Under the pieces are notes generated by a model, which was given only the letters and a program-made list of their open reading frames with translations, was not told where the DNA came from and did not search any database. Positions 52,444 to 61,465 of a DNA stretch of 64,000 bases are shown here, piece after piece. Source of the DNA: Pseudomonas versuta (GTDB taxonomy: Bacteria > Pseudomonadota > Gammaproteobacteria > Pseudomonadales > Pseudomonadaceae); the NCBI RefSeq assembly GCF_001294575.1, contig NZ_CP012676.1, positions 1,116,001 through 1,180,000 of the forward strand, given 5' to 3'. The position numbers and the translations under genes are program-made. Each line of letters starts with the position of its first letter. The stretch's first letter is position 1.

Positions 52444-53199
52444 ATGGAATATCTTTTACAACTGGCTGCCAGCCCCGCAGCTTGGGTCGCGCTGGCCACG
52501 TTGATCGTGATGGAAATCGTGCTGGGCATCGATAACCTGATCTTTATCTCGATTTTGACCAACAAATTGCCTGAGGCTTATCGCACCAAGGCGCGCCGTA
52601 TCGGGATCGGCATGGCATTGATTCTGCGTTTGGGCCTGCTCGGCACTATCGCTTATATCGTGCAACTGACCACGCCCGTGTTTGAAGTGCTGGGCCAGGC
52701 CTTCTCGTGGAAAGACATGATTCTGATTGCCGGTGGCCTGTTCCTGGTGTGGAAGGCGACCAGTGAAATCCACCACAGCATGAGCCCTGAGGTCGAGGAT
52801 AAAACCGCGGGCGTGTCGTCCAGAGTGGCGCTGGGCTTTGCAGCTGCTATCGGGCAAATCTTGATGCTGGACCTGGTGTTTTCCATCGACAGCATTATTA
52901 CTGCGGTGGGCATGACCGAGCACTTGCCGATCATGGTGGTGGCGGTCGTGGTGGCGGTGCTGGTGATGTTGCTGGCTTCGGAGCCGCTGGCCAAGTTCAT
53001 CAATGAAAACCCGACCGTAGTGATGCTGGCCCTGGCGTTCCTGATCATGATCGGTATGACCTTGATCGCAGAAGGCTTTGGTGCTCATGTACCCAAGGGC
53101 TATGTCTATGCCGCGATGGCGTTCTCCGCCACGGTGGAAACCCTTAACATTGTGGCGCGCCGGGTCCGGGATAAGCGCCAGGCTGCTTTGCTGAAGTAA
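52444..53199 (+). CDS. TerC-family membrane protein
   Basis: A 251-residue integral membrane protein with seven helices. The conserved acidic motifs are in [20 protein letters not shown] near residue 22 and [17 protein letters not shown] near residue 138 (two GIDN/SIDS-type motifs, the presumed metal sites). TerC proteins such as Alx and YoaE export or handle Mn2+ and other metals, sometimes loading secreted enzymes. MntH elsewhere in the window imports Mn2+, but nothing links the two directly. A strong terminator follows. Confidence 0.9.
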   Translation: MEYLLQLAASPAAWVALATLIVMEIVLGIDNLIFISILTNKLPEAYRTKARRIGIGMALILRLGLLGTIAYIVQLTTPVFEVLGQAFSWKDMILIAGGLFLVWKATSEIHHSMSPEVEDKTAGVSSRVALGFAAAIGQILMLDLVFSIDSIITAVGMTEHLPIMVVAVVVAVLVMLLASEPLAKFINENPTVVMLALAFLIMIGMTLIAEGFGAHVPKGYVYAAMAFSATVETLNIVARRVRDKRQAALLK

Positions 53200-53215
53200 T
53201 CGCAAGCTGCAACGT

Positions 53216-53254
53216 AAAGGCCGTCCACCCTGTTTGGGGGGGACGGCCTTTTTT
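53216..53254 (+). terminator. rho-independent terminator of terC
   Basis: AAAGGCCGTCC and GGACGGCCTTT form an 11-bp stem, followed by TTTT. Confidence 0.92.
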
Positions 53255-53264
53255 GGTGCCGGGA

Positions 53265-53432
53265 TTAGTGGGCGTTGACAGCGCCAGCCACTGGTTTTTC
53301 AGGCGGGGTTTGCGGCTTGGGCTGTACTTGCGGGTGGTGATGGCGGCTGATGCGCATCAGTCCCCAAAGCATCGCGGCGGCAACGGCCAGCCAGCCGGTA
53401 ATCAGCAGAAAAATGGTCCATGTAGGGCTCAT
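53265..53432 (-). CDS. small single-helix membrane protein
   Basis: A 55-residue protein with one hydrophobic helix near the N-terminus (TIFLLITGWLAVAAAMLWGL) followed by a basic and proline-rich tail with several His residues (RISRHHHPQVQPKPQTPPEK). AAAGGAGG at ideal spacing marks the ATG at 53432. No family recognised; such short membrane proteins often accompany larger complexes. Confidence 0.65.
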   Translation of the reverse strand: MSPTWTIFLLITGWLAVAAAMLWGLMRISRHHHPQVQPKPQTPPEKPVAGAVNAH

Positions 53433-53656
53433 CAGTGCCTCCTTTGCCCACAATGGGCACAAACACACACTAAGCAACTGACAGTCTAGCGCGGGTAGTG
53501 TTGCAGTCTATTGACCAAAGGTCGTGCTGGACCAACTCATTTGTTCTATCCGCACAGCCAGGCTGTGGCTTAAGGCTATACCTTCGCCCAATCGCGTCCT
53601 ATGATCGATGGCCACGTCGGGCCTCAAGGTCTGGCGCCCATTCAAAGCGAGGGAAT

Positions 53657-54337
53657 ATGCAGGGAGTGACGGGATTGAAATCAGTACGGCTGTGGCTGCT
53701 GTCGGTGTTTGCGCTGGCAATGGTGGGGTGCGCCAGTGTCGAGCCGCCCGAGCTTCGCCACCTGCCGGAAAGGGTCGAGCTCAATGGCGTGCCCTTTTTT
53801 CGCGGCAACGCCAATCAGAGCGGTCCGCAGGTGCTGGCCAGCATGCTTGGCCAGCAACGCATCAGAATCACCCCGGGGCTGTTGGTCAAACCGTTGAAAC
53901 TGCCGGGTGCCGAAGCATCGCTGCAAGACAATATGGAGCAACTGGCGGCGCAGTACGGGTTGATGGTGTACCCGTTGGACACATCCCTTGCGGCGTTATT
54001 GACCCAGGTGGCGGCGGGGTATCCGGTGATGCTGCGTTTCAGCGACGGTACCGTCTGGTCCGAACCACGCTATGCCATGCTAGTGGGGTATAACCGCACC
54101 AAGCGCACCGTGTTGTTGCGTGCGGGTATGGAGCGCCGGCGGCTGATGGACTTCAACAAGTTTGAGTCGGCCTGGAAAGATGCGGGGGGCTGGGCGGTGT
54201 TGATTTTGTCACCCGAGCAACTGCCGGCCAACGTCGACAAGGCGCGCTGGTTGAAAGCGGCCAACGACCTCTCCCGCTCGGGTCAGGAGCAGGCTGGAGC
54301 GAGGGCCATCAAGGCCCTGCAGAACCCGGGCAAATAA
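53657..54337 (+). CDS. lipoprotein, possible C39-like peptidase fold
   Basis: A 226-residue lipoprotein with lipobox LAMVGCAS at residue 22. After VELNGVPFFRGNANQSGPQV the domain resembles papain-like C39 double-glycine peptidases in spacing (GPQVLASML helix, then GYPVMLRF and YAMLVGYN). The catalytic Cys and His are not evident: NQSGPQ stands where (D/N)CGP is usual, and YAMLVGY where HxxVV is usual. It may be a non-catalytic relative. GAGGGA precedes the ATG. The frame is open upstream to 53498 but without coding character. Confidence 0.65.
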   Translation: MQGVTGLKSVRLWLLSVFALAMVGCASVEPPELRHLPERVELNGVPFFRGNANQSGPQVLASMLGQQRIRITPGLLVKPLKLPGAEASLQDNMEQLAAQYGLMVYPLDTSLAALLTQVAAGYPVMLRFSDGTVWSEPRYAMLVGYNRTKRTVLLRAGMERRRLMDFNKFESAWKDAGGWAVLILSPEQLPANVDKARWLKAANDLSRSGQEQAGARAIKALQNPGK

Positions 54338-54352
54338 CCGGCAGCATCCATC

Positions 54353-54431
54353 TTGTGGGAGACGGGCTTGCCCGCGATGACCTCAACGGGGTCCATCAGC
54401 GTTGTCTGCATTGCCGGCCAGCCAGCTCCCC
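54353..54431. repeat. imperfect REP pair
   Basis: TTGTGGGAGACGGGCTTGCC with CGCGATG on the left and GCCGGCCAGCCAGCTCCCCC on the right; the arms are related to the second REP type (see 21908) but degenerate. Confidence 0.5.
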
Positions 54432-54448
54432 CGGTTGCCAAAGGTAAA

Positions 54449-55732
54449 TTAAAAGCCGTATTTATCACGCAGGCTGTAATACCACGCACCCAGGGCAGTC
54501 AGCGGCGTGCGCAGCAGTTGCCCGCCCGGGAAAGGGTAGTGGGGCAGATCGGCGAAGGCATCAAAGCGTTCGGCCTGGCCGCGCAGGGCTTCGGCCAGCA
54601 CCTTGCCGGCCAGATGGGTGTAGGTCACCCCGTGACCGCTGCAACCTTGCGAGTAATAGATGTTGTCACCGATACGCCCGACCTGAGGCAGGCGGGACAG
54701 TGTCAGCAGGAAGTTGCCGGTCCATGCGTAATCAATCTTCACATCTTTGAGTTGCGGGAAGGCTTTCAGCATTTTCGGGCGGATGATCGCCTCGATATTG
54801 GCCGGGTCGCGGGCGCCATATACCACGCCACCGCCGAAGATCAGGCGCTTGTCGCCCGTCAGTCGATAGTAATCGAGCAGGTAGTTACAGTCTTCGACGC
54901 AATAGTCTTGTGGCAGAAGGGTCTTGGCCAGCTCCTCACTCAAGGGCTCGGTAGTGATCACCTGGGTGCCGCATGGCATCGACTTGGCTGCCAGCTCGGG
55001 TACCAAATTACCTAAATATGCGTTGCCTGCGACGATGATGAATTTGGCGCGGACCTTGCCTTGTGGCGTGTGCACCACCGGGTTGGCGCCGCGTTCAATG
55101 CGGATGGCGGGAGACTGCTCGTAGATCGTACCGCCCAATGACTCAACGGCTGCGGCTTCGCCGAGCGCTAGGTTGAGGGGGTGAATATGACCGCCACTCA
55201 TGTCCAGTAATCCGCCCAGATACTGATCGCAGGCAACCACTTCACGAATCCGGCGCTGATCCAGCAGCTCCAGTTGCGTATTGCCATAGCGTTCCCAGAG
55301 TTTCTTCTGGGCTTGCAGGTGACCCATCTGCTTGGCGGTGATGGCTGCAAACACACCGCCGTCTTTCAGGTCGCACTGTATTTGGTACCTGGCTACCCGG
55401 TCGCGGATGATCTTGCTGCCTTCAAATGCCATTTGCCCTAACAGCTGCGCTTGCTTAGCCCCCACCGTGCGCTCGATGACATCAATGTCGCGGCTATAAC
55501 TATTAACAATCTGCCCGCCATTGCGACCTGACGCGCCGAAACCCACCTTTGCGGCCTCCAGTACCGTGACCTTGAACCCGCTCTCCAGCAAAAACAGCGC
55601 GCTCGACAGTCCGGTATAGCCGGCGCCGATCACGCAGACGTCTGTCTCAATGTCATCCTGCAGGGCGGGGCGTTCGGGAGCCGGGTTGGCAGAAGCTGCA
55701 TAGTAAGACTGGGGGTAGGGGGTGTTCGACAT
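54449..55732 (-). CDS. FAD-dependent oxidoreductase, gamma-glutamylputrescine oxidase type
   Basis: A 427-residue D-amino-acid-oxidase-fold flavoenzyme of the PuuB/OrdL group. The FAD-binding motif CVIGAGYTGLSSALFLLESG is near residue 33, and the second block VGFGASGRNGGQIVNSY near residue 63 is characteristic of PuuB-like enzymes. GCSGHGVTYTHLAGK near residue 370 closes the flavin site. These enzymes oxidise gamma-glutamyl polyamines or related amines. No polyamine genes adjoin it. I start at 55732; the 87-codon extension upstream is antisense to tRNA-Val and spurious. Confidence 0.85.
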   Translation of the reverse strand: MSNTPYPQSYYAASANPAPERPALQDDIETDVCVIGAGYTGLSSALFLLESGFKVTVLEAAKVGFGASGRNGGQIVNSYSRDIDVIERTVGAKQAQLLGQMAFEGSKIIRDRVARYQIQCDLKDGGVFAAITAKQMGHLQAQKKLWERYGNTQLELLDQRRIREVVACDQYLGGLLDMSGGHIHPLNLALGEAAAVESLGGTIYEQSPAIRIERGANPVVHTPQGKVRAKFIIVAGNAYLGNLVPELAAKSMPCGTQVITTEPLSEELAKTLLPQDYCVEDCNYLLDYYRLTGDKRLIFGGGVVYGARDPANIEAIIRPKMLKAFPQLKDVKIDYAWTGNFLLTLSRLPQVGRIGDNIYYSQGCSGHGVTYTHLAGKVLAEALRGQAERFDAFADLPHYPFPGGQLLRTPLTALGAWYYSLRDKYGF

Positions 55733-55874
55733 TCTGCAGCCTCTGTTTAATATATTTGACGAGTAGGGCGATGCTACCTGAGTTGAAATCCACCGGCTAG
55801 CCACCTGCCGAACAGGTTTTTTGCAGCTCATACAAATAATTCGACTATTCATAGAGTTAGCTGCAAAAAAGGTG

Positions 55875-55902
55875 TTGACACCCCTCCGCAAATCTATAGA
55901 AT
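55875..55902 (+). promoter_or_regulatory. promoter of tRNA-Val
   Basis: TTGACA at 55875 and TAGAAT at 55897 with a 16-bp spacer, followed by a GC-rich discriminator (GCGACCCC). Confidence 0.75.
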
Positions 55903-55915
55903 GCGACCCCACAGC

Positions 55916-55992
55916 AGGCACGTAGCTCAGTTGGTTAGAGCACCACCTTGACATGGTGGGGGTCGTTGGTTCGAGTCCAATCGCGCCTACCA
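55916..55992 (+). tRNA. tRNA-Val(GAC)
   Basis: A 77-nt cloverleaf with encoded CCA. Anticodon stem CCACC/GGTGG encloses TTGACAT, giving GAC. The acceptor stem AGGCACG/CGCGCCT has an A-C mismatch at its fifth pair; other Pseudomonas copies as I recall have G-C there. It may serve as integration site for the accessory DNA to its right. Confidence 0.93.
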
Positions 55993-56020
55993 AACAAAAT
56001 CCGCTCTGCTGGGCGGTCTA

Positions 56021-56052
56021 GAAGGGCTCACCGAAAGGTGGGCCCTTTTTTG
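56021..56052 (+). terminator. rho-independent terminator after tRNA-Val
   Basis: AAGGGCTCACC pairs with GGTGGGCCCTT around GAAA, followed by a T-run. Confidence 0.85.
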
Positions 56053-56405
56053 TTGTCTGCGATTTGCAAAACCCCCACCTCAGAACGCCAAATCAGCGCC
56101 TGGACATATTCCTGCGGGAATTTCTACTGCCACAACCTCTCGTAGCGCCTTGCCCGTCTTGATCTGCAACCCATGGACTCCTGAGGGCGACGCCCTACAA
56201 CACGCAACTCACCAGCCAATGGCCCTGGTTAACCACGCTGAGATTCCTGATGGAAGGGCGGCATGCCTACGCCCCAGGCGTCCTTGAAACGATAACCGGG
56301 TGGGTTCATGCAAGAGCAGGCGGGACTGAGGCTCGCTAGCAGGCAGATGCGCTTGTCCTATTGCTTTGCTTCATAGAGCCAGCGGGTGAGCCCTGTGCAG
56401 GAGTG
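56053..56405. other. non-coding or decayed DNA next to tRNA-Val
   Basis: About 350 bp with short frames only. A minus-strand stretch can be read as LQIKTGKALREVVAVEIPAG but I cannot name a family. No repeat of the tRNA 3' end was found. It looks like degraded sequence at an island boundary. Confidence 0.4.
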
Positions 56406-56860
56406 TCAAAGGTGTTGATCCTCGATTTGCCGTTTAAAGGCTGCGAGCGCATTAAAAATTAATGGCCCTGTCATCGGGGCGGTGGCAATGCTCTCGGCGC
56501 TCAAGCGGCTTGCGCGTGACTCGCCCTGGGCGATGCGTTGAACAGCGCGACGGGTTTGCCAGGGAACTCGTCACTGCTCACGAGCCAGTCGAGCATGTTT
56601 TTGAATGAACCGGGAATACCTCGAGCGTACTCGGGGCATGAAAACAATAGCCCGTGCGCCTGCCCGATAATTGAGCATAACTGTGCCACTGCCTCGGGGG
56701 GATTCTCGAGCAGATCCGGGTTGAAGTGAGGCAACCCATCAATCCCGGCGTAATGCATGACCACTACGTCTGCGGGGCATAGGCGCTCAGCCGCACGCAG
56801 CAAAATCGAGTTGGAGGAGGCCTGACGCAGACTTCCCGAGACCGCAAGTAAACGCACCAT
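56406..56860 (-). pseudogene. NADPH-dependent FMN reductase, frameshifted and shortened
   Basis: The first 120 residues (VRLLAVSGSLRQASSNSILL, then LLFSCPEYARGIPGSFKNML) are a clear FMN-reductase-family N-terminus with the flavin loop GSLRxxSxN. The frame stops at 56501 after SPRASHAQAA, where intact relatives continue about 60 residues. A plausible C-terminal tail (AESIATAPMTGPLIFNALAA) continues in another frame to a stop at 56406, but a middle segment is missing. So the gene has both a frameshift and a deletion. Start at 56860 (MVRLLAVSG). Confidence 0.7.
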
Positions 56861-56999
56861 TTCCACACCCCTGGCGATTCGTAAGTGGATGAATTTTCGC
56901 ACGCGCTGAGCTTCATGCTCCATTGTAAAAGGTCAGGTACGCAGTCGGCTAATATCTTCCAGGCATCGGCACTCGCAAAGGTAATGATGATGCGCTGTA

Positions 57000-57803
57000 T
57001 TACTGGTGGAGTCTGGACGCCGACACCTTTTGTTCTACGACATAGCGACTGGGCACTTCACCCAGTACACGCTTGAATACAGTTGCGAATGCACTCGAGC
57101 TGCTATACCCCAACTCTATTGCGACTTGCGTAACTGACTGGCCGTTTCCAAGTCGAACAACAGCGGCAAGGAGACAGGCTTGTTGCCTCCATTCGATATA
57201 GCTGATGCCGGCTTGCAGTCGAAAGTGGCGGGTAAAGGTGCGGCGGCTCATTGCGGTGCGATGCGCCATGTCGTCGATGCCGATCTCCAATGAAGGGTTG
57301 GCCAGGAAGTCGCGGCACACTCGAGCAAGACGCGGGTCAATCGGCAATGGCGCATTGAGCGATAGCGCAGGCATCCCGGCAATTTCGTGCAGCAACAAAC
57401 CCATCAGGTAGCCATCGCGTCCATTTTTGTCATAGCGCGCGGGTATATCGATGGCCTTCTCCAGCAATTGCCGCAGCAGCGGCGATACATCGAATACCTG
57501 GCAATGAGTCGGCAGCCCCAGGCGCTGTGCAGCCTGTTTGCGGATGTAGGTATTGAGCATCGTGACCGGGCCGCGCATTTGCATGGCGTGCGGTCGCCCG
57601 GGCGGCACCCAAATGCCGCGCAGAGGTGGAACGACCCAGTTGCCTTCATCGGTGAATATCGTGATGACACCGCGTGCGGCATAGGCGAATTGTCCTCGCT
57701 GATGGCTGTGCGACGGGAACAGCTCACCGTCTGCATAGTCGGTTGCGCTCACGACAGCATCGCGCGGTATGTTTTGGTAGGGATCCAGCGTTGTTGTGTG
57801 CAT
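57000..57803 (-). CDS. AraC-family transcriptional regulator
   Basis: A 267-residue regulator. The N-terminal cupin domain (HSHQRGQFAYAARGVITIFT near residue 32, PPLRGIWVPPGRPHAMQMRG near residue 58) would bind a small ligand. The C-terminal double helix-turn-helix includes AHRTAMSRRTFTRHFRLQAG near residue 180 and VTQVAIELGYSSSSAFATVF near residue 228. It is divergent from the EamA exporter gene with a 116-bp gap, so it probably controls that exporter. Proteins of this shape often sit next to DMT or MFS exporters in Pseudomonas. Confidence 0.9.
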   Translation of the reverse strand: MHTTTLDPYQNIPRDAVVSATDYADGELFPSHSHQRGQFAYAARGVITIFTDEGNWVVPPLRGIWVPPGRPHAMQMRGPVTMLNTYIRKQAAQRLGLPTHCQVFDVSPLLRQLLEKAIDIPARYDKNGRDGYLMGLLLHEIAGMPALSLNAPLPIDPRLARVCRDFLANPSLEIGIDDMAHRTAMSRRTFTRHFRLQAGISYIEWRQQACLLAAVVRLGNGQSVTQVAIELGYSSSSAFATVFKRVLGEVPSRYVVEQKVSASRLHQ

Positions 57804-57919
57804 GGCCTGATTTTAATGATATTTGGCCTGCGCCTGAAAGCGGGCCATTGCAGTTTCTTGCATATTCCCGCGGGTGCAGAGCATTCAAAACACACCATTA
57901 AGGGACATACACCCCAACC

Positions 57920-58801
57920 ATGCAGAAAAAACACGTGTTGCTTGCCGTCTTGGTGACGGCCGTTTGGGGATTGAACTTCCCCATTACAAAGCTCGGTCTT
58001 GCCGATACGGACCCCCTGCTGTTGACTGCGATTCGCTTCACGCTGGCCGCCTTGCCCTGGGTGTTTTTCGTGAAGCGTCCGCACGTTGCCTTGCGCTGGG
58101 TTGCAGCCTATGGATTGATCTTCGGGGTAGCGATGTGGGCCTTGATCAACATGGGTATCGCATTGGGTGTGCCGCCCGGCAGTGCCTCGCTGCTCATCCA
58201 GTTCAGCGCATTCTTCACCCTCGGCTGGGGTGTGCTGTTGTTCCGTGAAAGCCTGTCAATGCCACAGTTTTTCGGCATTGTGCTGGCTGCAGCAGGGCTG
58301 ATTGGCATTCTGTTGGACAGCCCGGGTGAGGCCACCATGACCGGTTTTGCATTAGTGCTCTTTAGCGCTGTGGCCTGGAGCATTGGTAATGTCGTGATCA
58401 AGGTATCGAAGGTGCAGCAGATTTTCGCCTTCGTGGTGTGGGCCAGCCTGTTTCCACCGATTCCGCTGTTTCTGATGACTTTGCTGTGGCATGGCCCGGC
58501 TCCCTTTATAGCATTGCCTGCGCATTTGAATGCGGTTACGACATTGTCACTCGCCTTCCAGGTCTACGGCGCCACGCTTTTCTGCTACTGGGGGTGGAAC
58601 CTGCTATTGCGTGAGTACCCTGCCTCGCGGGTAGCGCCGCTGTCGTTGCTGATTCCCGTGTTTGGCATCGTCAGCTCCATTCTCATCCTCGGCCAACGCC
58701 CCAGCGCCTCAGGTTGGGTCTCCATTGCATTGATTTTGTTTGCGCTTGCCGTGGGCTCAAGGCCGGGACCTGCAATGCTGGTACGCCATCGTGGCCTCTG
58801 A
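57920..58801 (+). CDS. EamA-family DMT exporter, YdeD-like
   Basis: A 293-residue drug/metabolite transporter with ten hydrophobic helices in two EamA repeats. The start reads MQKKHVLLAVLVTAVWGLNF, then a conserved LLLTAIRFTLAALPWVFFVK, resembling E. coli EamA, an exporter of O-acetylserine and cysteine. YPASRVAPLSLLIPVFGIVS near residue 232 is the matching end of the second repeat. The substrate here is not proven. TTAAGGGAC precedes the ATG. It is divergent from the AraC-type regulator. Confidence 0.85.
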   Translation: MQKKHVLLAVLVTAVWGLNFPITKLGLADTDPLLLTAIRFTLAALPWVFFVKRPHVALRWVAAYGLIFGVAMWALINMGIALGVPPGSASLLIQFSAFFTLGWGVLLFRESLSMPQFFGIVLAAAGLIGILLDSPGEATMTGFALVLFSAVAWSIGNVVIKVSKVQQIFAFVVWASLFPPIPLFLMTLLWHGPAPFIALPAHLNAVTTLSLAFQVYGATLFCYWGWNLLLREYPASRVAPLSLLIPVFGIVSSILILGQRPSASGWVSIALILFALAVGSRPGPAMLVRHRGL

Positions 58802-58919
58802 CACGCAATACGTGCGACGAAGTTGATAGGGTACGATCGCAGCAAACCGGTGGCAGGGGAAGGCACGAGTGACTGTGTCACTCGTGCTTTGCTGCAGCTT
58901 TTCAATATTCAGCCTCAGT

Positions 58920-59285
58920 TCAATCGATCGCCTTGCTAACCGCTGCGCCAATCAGTACGAACGGCGCCAGCACCACCATGAACACTGTCATCCAGGCTCC
59001 CGTGTAGGCATCGTCGACCTTCTTTCCCAATCCTGATGTGGGGGCAGCGGGCTCCTTGCTTTTGGACACGCTCAGGGCATAACGATAGTGTCCGGGCTGG
59101 TCACCTTGGCGGATGCGGCATGCTTCGTAACTGAGGCTGATAGAGCGTCCTGTCCATGACTTCATCCATTGAGTGTTTGGGTCGCCGATAATCAGGCGCA
59201 GAGTATCTGAGGTCGCTGCCATCAAGGTCATGCGCCAATTGTGGGTCATGTCGCAACTTGCCAGCGACAGGTAACGGCCGGGCAT
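58920..59285 (-). CDS. small membrane-anchored protein of unknown function
   Basis: A 121-residue protein whose last 25 residues form one hydrophobic helix (WMTVFMVVLAPFVLIGAAVS). The N-terminal 90 residues look like a small beta domain (RLIIGDPNTQWMKSWTGRSI). GGTGAG stands five bases before the ATG at 59285; a longer version from the ATG at 59333 is possible but lacks a ribosome-binding site. No signal peptide is evident, so the domain probably faces the cytoplasm. No family recognised. Confidence 0.55.
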   Translation of the reverse strand: MPGRYLSLASCDMTHNWRMTLMAATSDTLRLIIGDPNTQWMKSWTGRSISLSYEACRIRQGDQPGHYRYALSVSKSKEPAAPTSGLGKKVDDAYTGAWMTVFMVVLAPFVLIGAAVSKAID

Positions 59286-59397
59286 CGTTCTCACCGAAAA
59301 AAGCAAGACTGGATGTATCCACTGATTCACCATGGCGTGGCAGAAATGGAAGACTTTGTTGGCCCGGTTACTCGTCGCTCAAGGAGAGCTCCTTAAT

Positions 59398-59733
59398 ATG
59401 CAGATACGCAAACTCACCCATGACGACCTGCCCCGCGCAAGCGCCATGTGCCTGGACGCATTCATGCTGGCAGTTGCCCCCTCACTGTCGGCGCAAGGTG
59501 TAGATACCTTCGTCAAGGTGGTAGCGGCGCAGGCGTTTGCCGAACGTATGGAAGGCGATAACCTGATGCTGGTTTGTGTTTCGGACGGGCTGATTGAGCT
59601 CAAGCAAGGGTGTCACGTGGCGATGCTGTTCGTCGCCCCGGGATGGGTCGGACTTCCCGGGCCCGGAATGCAGATCCTCGGTTCGAAGACCAGGCTGGAT
59701 TCCGTCGGCGAGGGTTTAACGCTGTCGTTGTGA
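59398..59733 (+). pseudogene. GNAT-family N-acetyltransferase, broken after the first half
   Basis: The start MQIRKLTHDDLPRASAMCLD and the strand HVAMLFVAP are typical of GNAT enzymes, which transfer acetyl from acetyl-CoA. In intact members the acetyl-CoA loop (R/Q-x-x-G-x-G/A) follows directly after FVAP; here GWVGLPGPGMQILGSK follows and the sequence loses resemblance until the stop. The frame is therefore probably shifted near 59640. A few residues also seem missing before LIELKQG. Unlikely to be active. AAGGAGAG precedes the start. Confidence 0.6.
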
Positions 59734-59805
59734 GCAACCCATCAACTGCTCAAGGTCGCGCGCACGCTGGCGGGCCTTGAACAAGCCGACGGGATCAGCC
59801 CGGTG

Positions 59806-61020
59806 TTACCCCTTTGTCAGATCAACCAGCGGCGTCTGCCGCACCTCAGTCTCCCGCCCGCCCTGAATCTCGCCCACCTGCTTCAAGGCCTTATCCACGG
59901 CCGCCTTATCCGCCAACAAGCTGTAGCTGATACGGAACTGCTTGTGTTCTTTCGGACCAATTGTCGGTACCAGATTCAGTGGCCGCTGATAACGACGGTT
60001 GTAGGAAAAACTGGTCCCCGGCTCCAGCCCCGTGACATAGCCCTGGCCTTGGGTATCGGTGTTTTTCCACAGGGAAAACACCGGCAGTGTCTGGGTGTTG
60101 AAACCAACCGAAACCCCCAGGCTGCCGGCCTTGTTGTGCAACACGGTCAACGTATCGCCCTTGGCATCGGCATACGGCACCACGTTGTAAACCGTTTCAT
60201 CGTAGTCCTTGGTCGGCGCGCGGTAGGTTTGCCAGTCGGCCAGTTCGTCCTTGGCCTTGTCGTTGAACGGCGACACCTGTTTGACCGGCGCGGCAAAACG
60301 GGCGCCCTGCTCCAGGAACGGGGTGCTGAAGTTACTGTGATACAGCGCCTGGTATTCCTTCGGATAGTCGCCGTTGTTGGTCAGGGTGTCGTTGAGGGCG
60401 AACACTACACTGCCGGGTTCGGTAACCAGTTCGGTCGCGACGGAGAAGTCGACCTTCTTGAACGCCTGCTCTTTCAGTTCGCCCCGCAGGGTGATGGCGT
60501 ACGGGGGTTTTTCATCGATGTGCAGGGTGACTTTGTTCGCGGGAATATTGGCGGCCCGACCGTGCAGGGTCAGCAGTTCGCCGTTGTCGACACCGGGGTG
60601 CCCGACCCATTCGTATCCGCAGCGGGCGACCAGCTCATTGAAACCTTCCAGCCAGCCCAGACCACCGCGGCCATTAAGTTCGATGAAAGACGGATTGACC
60701 ACTTCCTTGACCGGCGAGTCCCAGCCCAGGCGCACATTACCGACCGAGGCCTGCAAGACGTTCATTCCGCGAGTCGGCACCACCGAGAGTTTCATCGTAC
60801 CGTTATCGATTTCGACGATGCTGACACCCTCCTGCCGACCGCCGTGCAGGGTGCGCTGGGTGACGCTGAAGGGTTTGTCGGTTTTTACGCCGAGTTGCTC
60901 GCTGGTGATCTGCCAGTTCCGGGCGGGATTGTCGGTGTCGAGCAGGACGTAATCCCAGGCCATGGCGTGGGAGGCAGCGGACAGGGCGCTGAGGGCAACA
61001 AAGAGTTTGAGCGGGGTCAT
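59806..61020 (-). CDS. DUF4432 / aldose 1-epimerase-family periplasmic protein
   Basis: A 404-residue exported protein with a signal peptide ending ASHAMA. The rest is a beta-sandwich of the galactose-mutarotase superfamily (DUF4432 group). Conserved pieces are VVPTRGMNVLQASVGN near residue 80, NELVARCGYEWVGHPGVDNG near residue 128 with TLHGRAANIP, and YHSNFSTPFLE near residue 226. These carry the His and Glu positions of mutarotases. The sugar is unknown; export to the periplasm is unusual for metabolic epimerases and suggests action on external sugars. The gene stands alone. Confidence 0.85.
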   Translation of the reverse strand: MTPLKLFVALSALSAASHAMAWDYVLLDTDNPARNWQITSEQLGVKTDKPFSVTQRTLHGGRQEGVSIVEIDNGTMKLSVVPTRGMNVLQASVGNVRLGWDSPVKEVVNPSFIELNGRGGLGWLEGFNELVARCGYEWVGHPGVDNGELLTLHGRAANIPANKVTLHIDEKPPYAITLRGELKEQAFKKVDFSVATELVTEPGSVVFALNDTLTNNGDYPKEYQALYHSNFSTPFLEQGARFAAPVKQVSPFNDKAKDELADWQTYRAPTKDYDETVYNVVPYADAKGDTLTVLHNKAGSLGVSVGFNTQTLPVFSLWKNTDTQGQGYVTGLEPGTSFSYNRRYQRPLNLVPTIGPKEHKQFRISYSLLADKAAVDKALKQVGEIQGGRETEVRQTPLVDLTKG

Positions 61021-61143
61021 GGCAGCAGCCTTTCTTGGAGTTGTGCCTTTTTATAAACTTGAAGAAACGTTTCAGCAAGCTAAAAAAGCGAGGCAAATCC
61101 GGTATATACCCGGATCATTTCGAACAACCCGGGTATCCGCTTT

Positions 61144-61290
61144 CTAACCGTTTAGGGTGAAGGCGGCGTTTTGCGTCACAATTTTCAGCAGAAAGTCCAT
61201 GACTGCCCGTACTTGCGGCGACGGGCGCAGGTCCCGATGAACAGCCATCCAGATCTCTCGCGACAACTGTTCACCCTCGTATGCGACGAC
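61144..61290 (-). pseudogene. C-terminal fragment of a LysR-type regulator
   Basis: EGEQLSREIWMAVHRDLRPS followed by PQVRAVMDFLLKIVTQ is the usual end of a LysR effector domain (lWLxxHxDLRxxPxVRAxxDF). Nothing LysR-like is found upstream of about 61290, where an opposed MarR fragment begins. It is therefore a 3' remnant. Confidence 0.65.
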
Positions 61291-61293
61291 AGT

Positions 61294-61422
61294 CAGCAGG
61301 TCACTCAGCATGAGGTCGCAAGCTTTACCGGTATGGATCGCATGCACATATCGCAAATCGTTGCTCGCCTGGAAAAAGAGGGCCTTCTGGAAATCCGGCT
61401 TGCAGGGGAGCACTTCAGTTGA
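61294..61422 (+). pseudogene. internal fragment of a MarR-type regulator
   Basis: QQVTQHEVASFTGMDRMHIS with QIVARLEKEGLLEIR matches the DNA-recognition helix and following turn of MarR regulators (TQxxLAxxTGMDxxxxSxxVxxLEKxGLI). The wing and the N-terminal dimer helices are missing. It abuts the antisense LysR fragment with almost no gap. Confidence 0.6.
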
Positions 61423-61465
61423 CGAGGCAGGGGCTCTAACCTCCTGCGGGCCGTTTTCAGTAACG

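Noticed and set aside
55733..55993. N-terminal extension of the PuuB-like oxidoreductase reading through tRNA-Val on the opposite strand
   Set aside because: The peptide (GLEPTTPTMSRWCSNQLSY) is the well-known artefact of translating the antisense of a tRNA gene; homology and a normal start begin at 55732.
59803..61056. 417-codon plus-strand frame opposite the DUF4432 gene
   Set aside because: Antisense shadow; the minus-strand gene has a signal peptide and family motifs.
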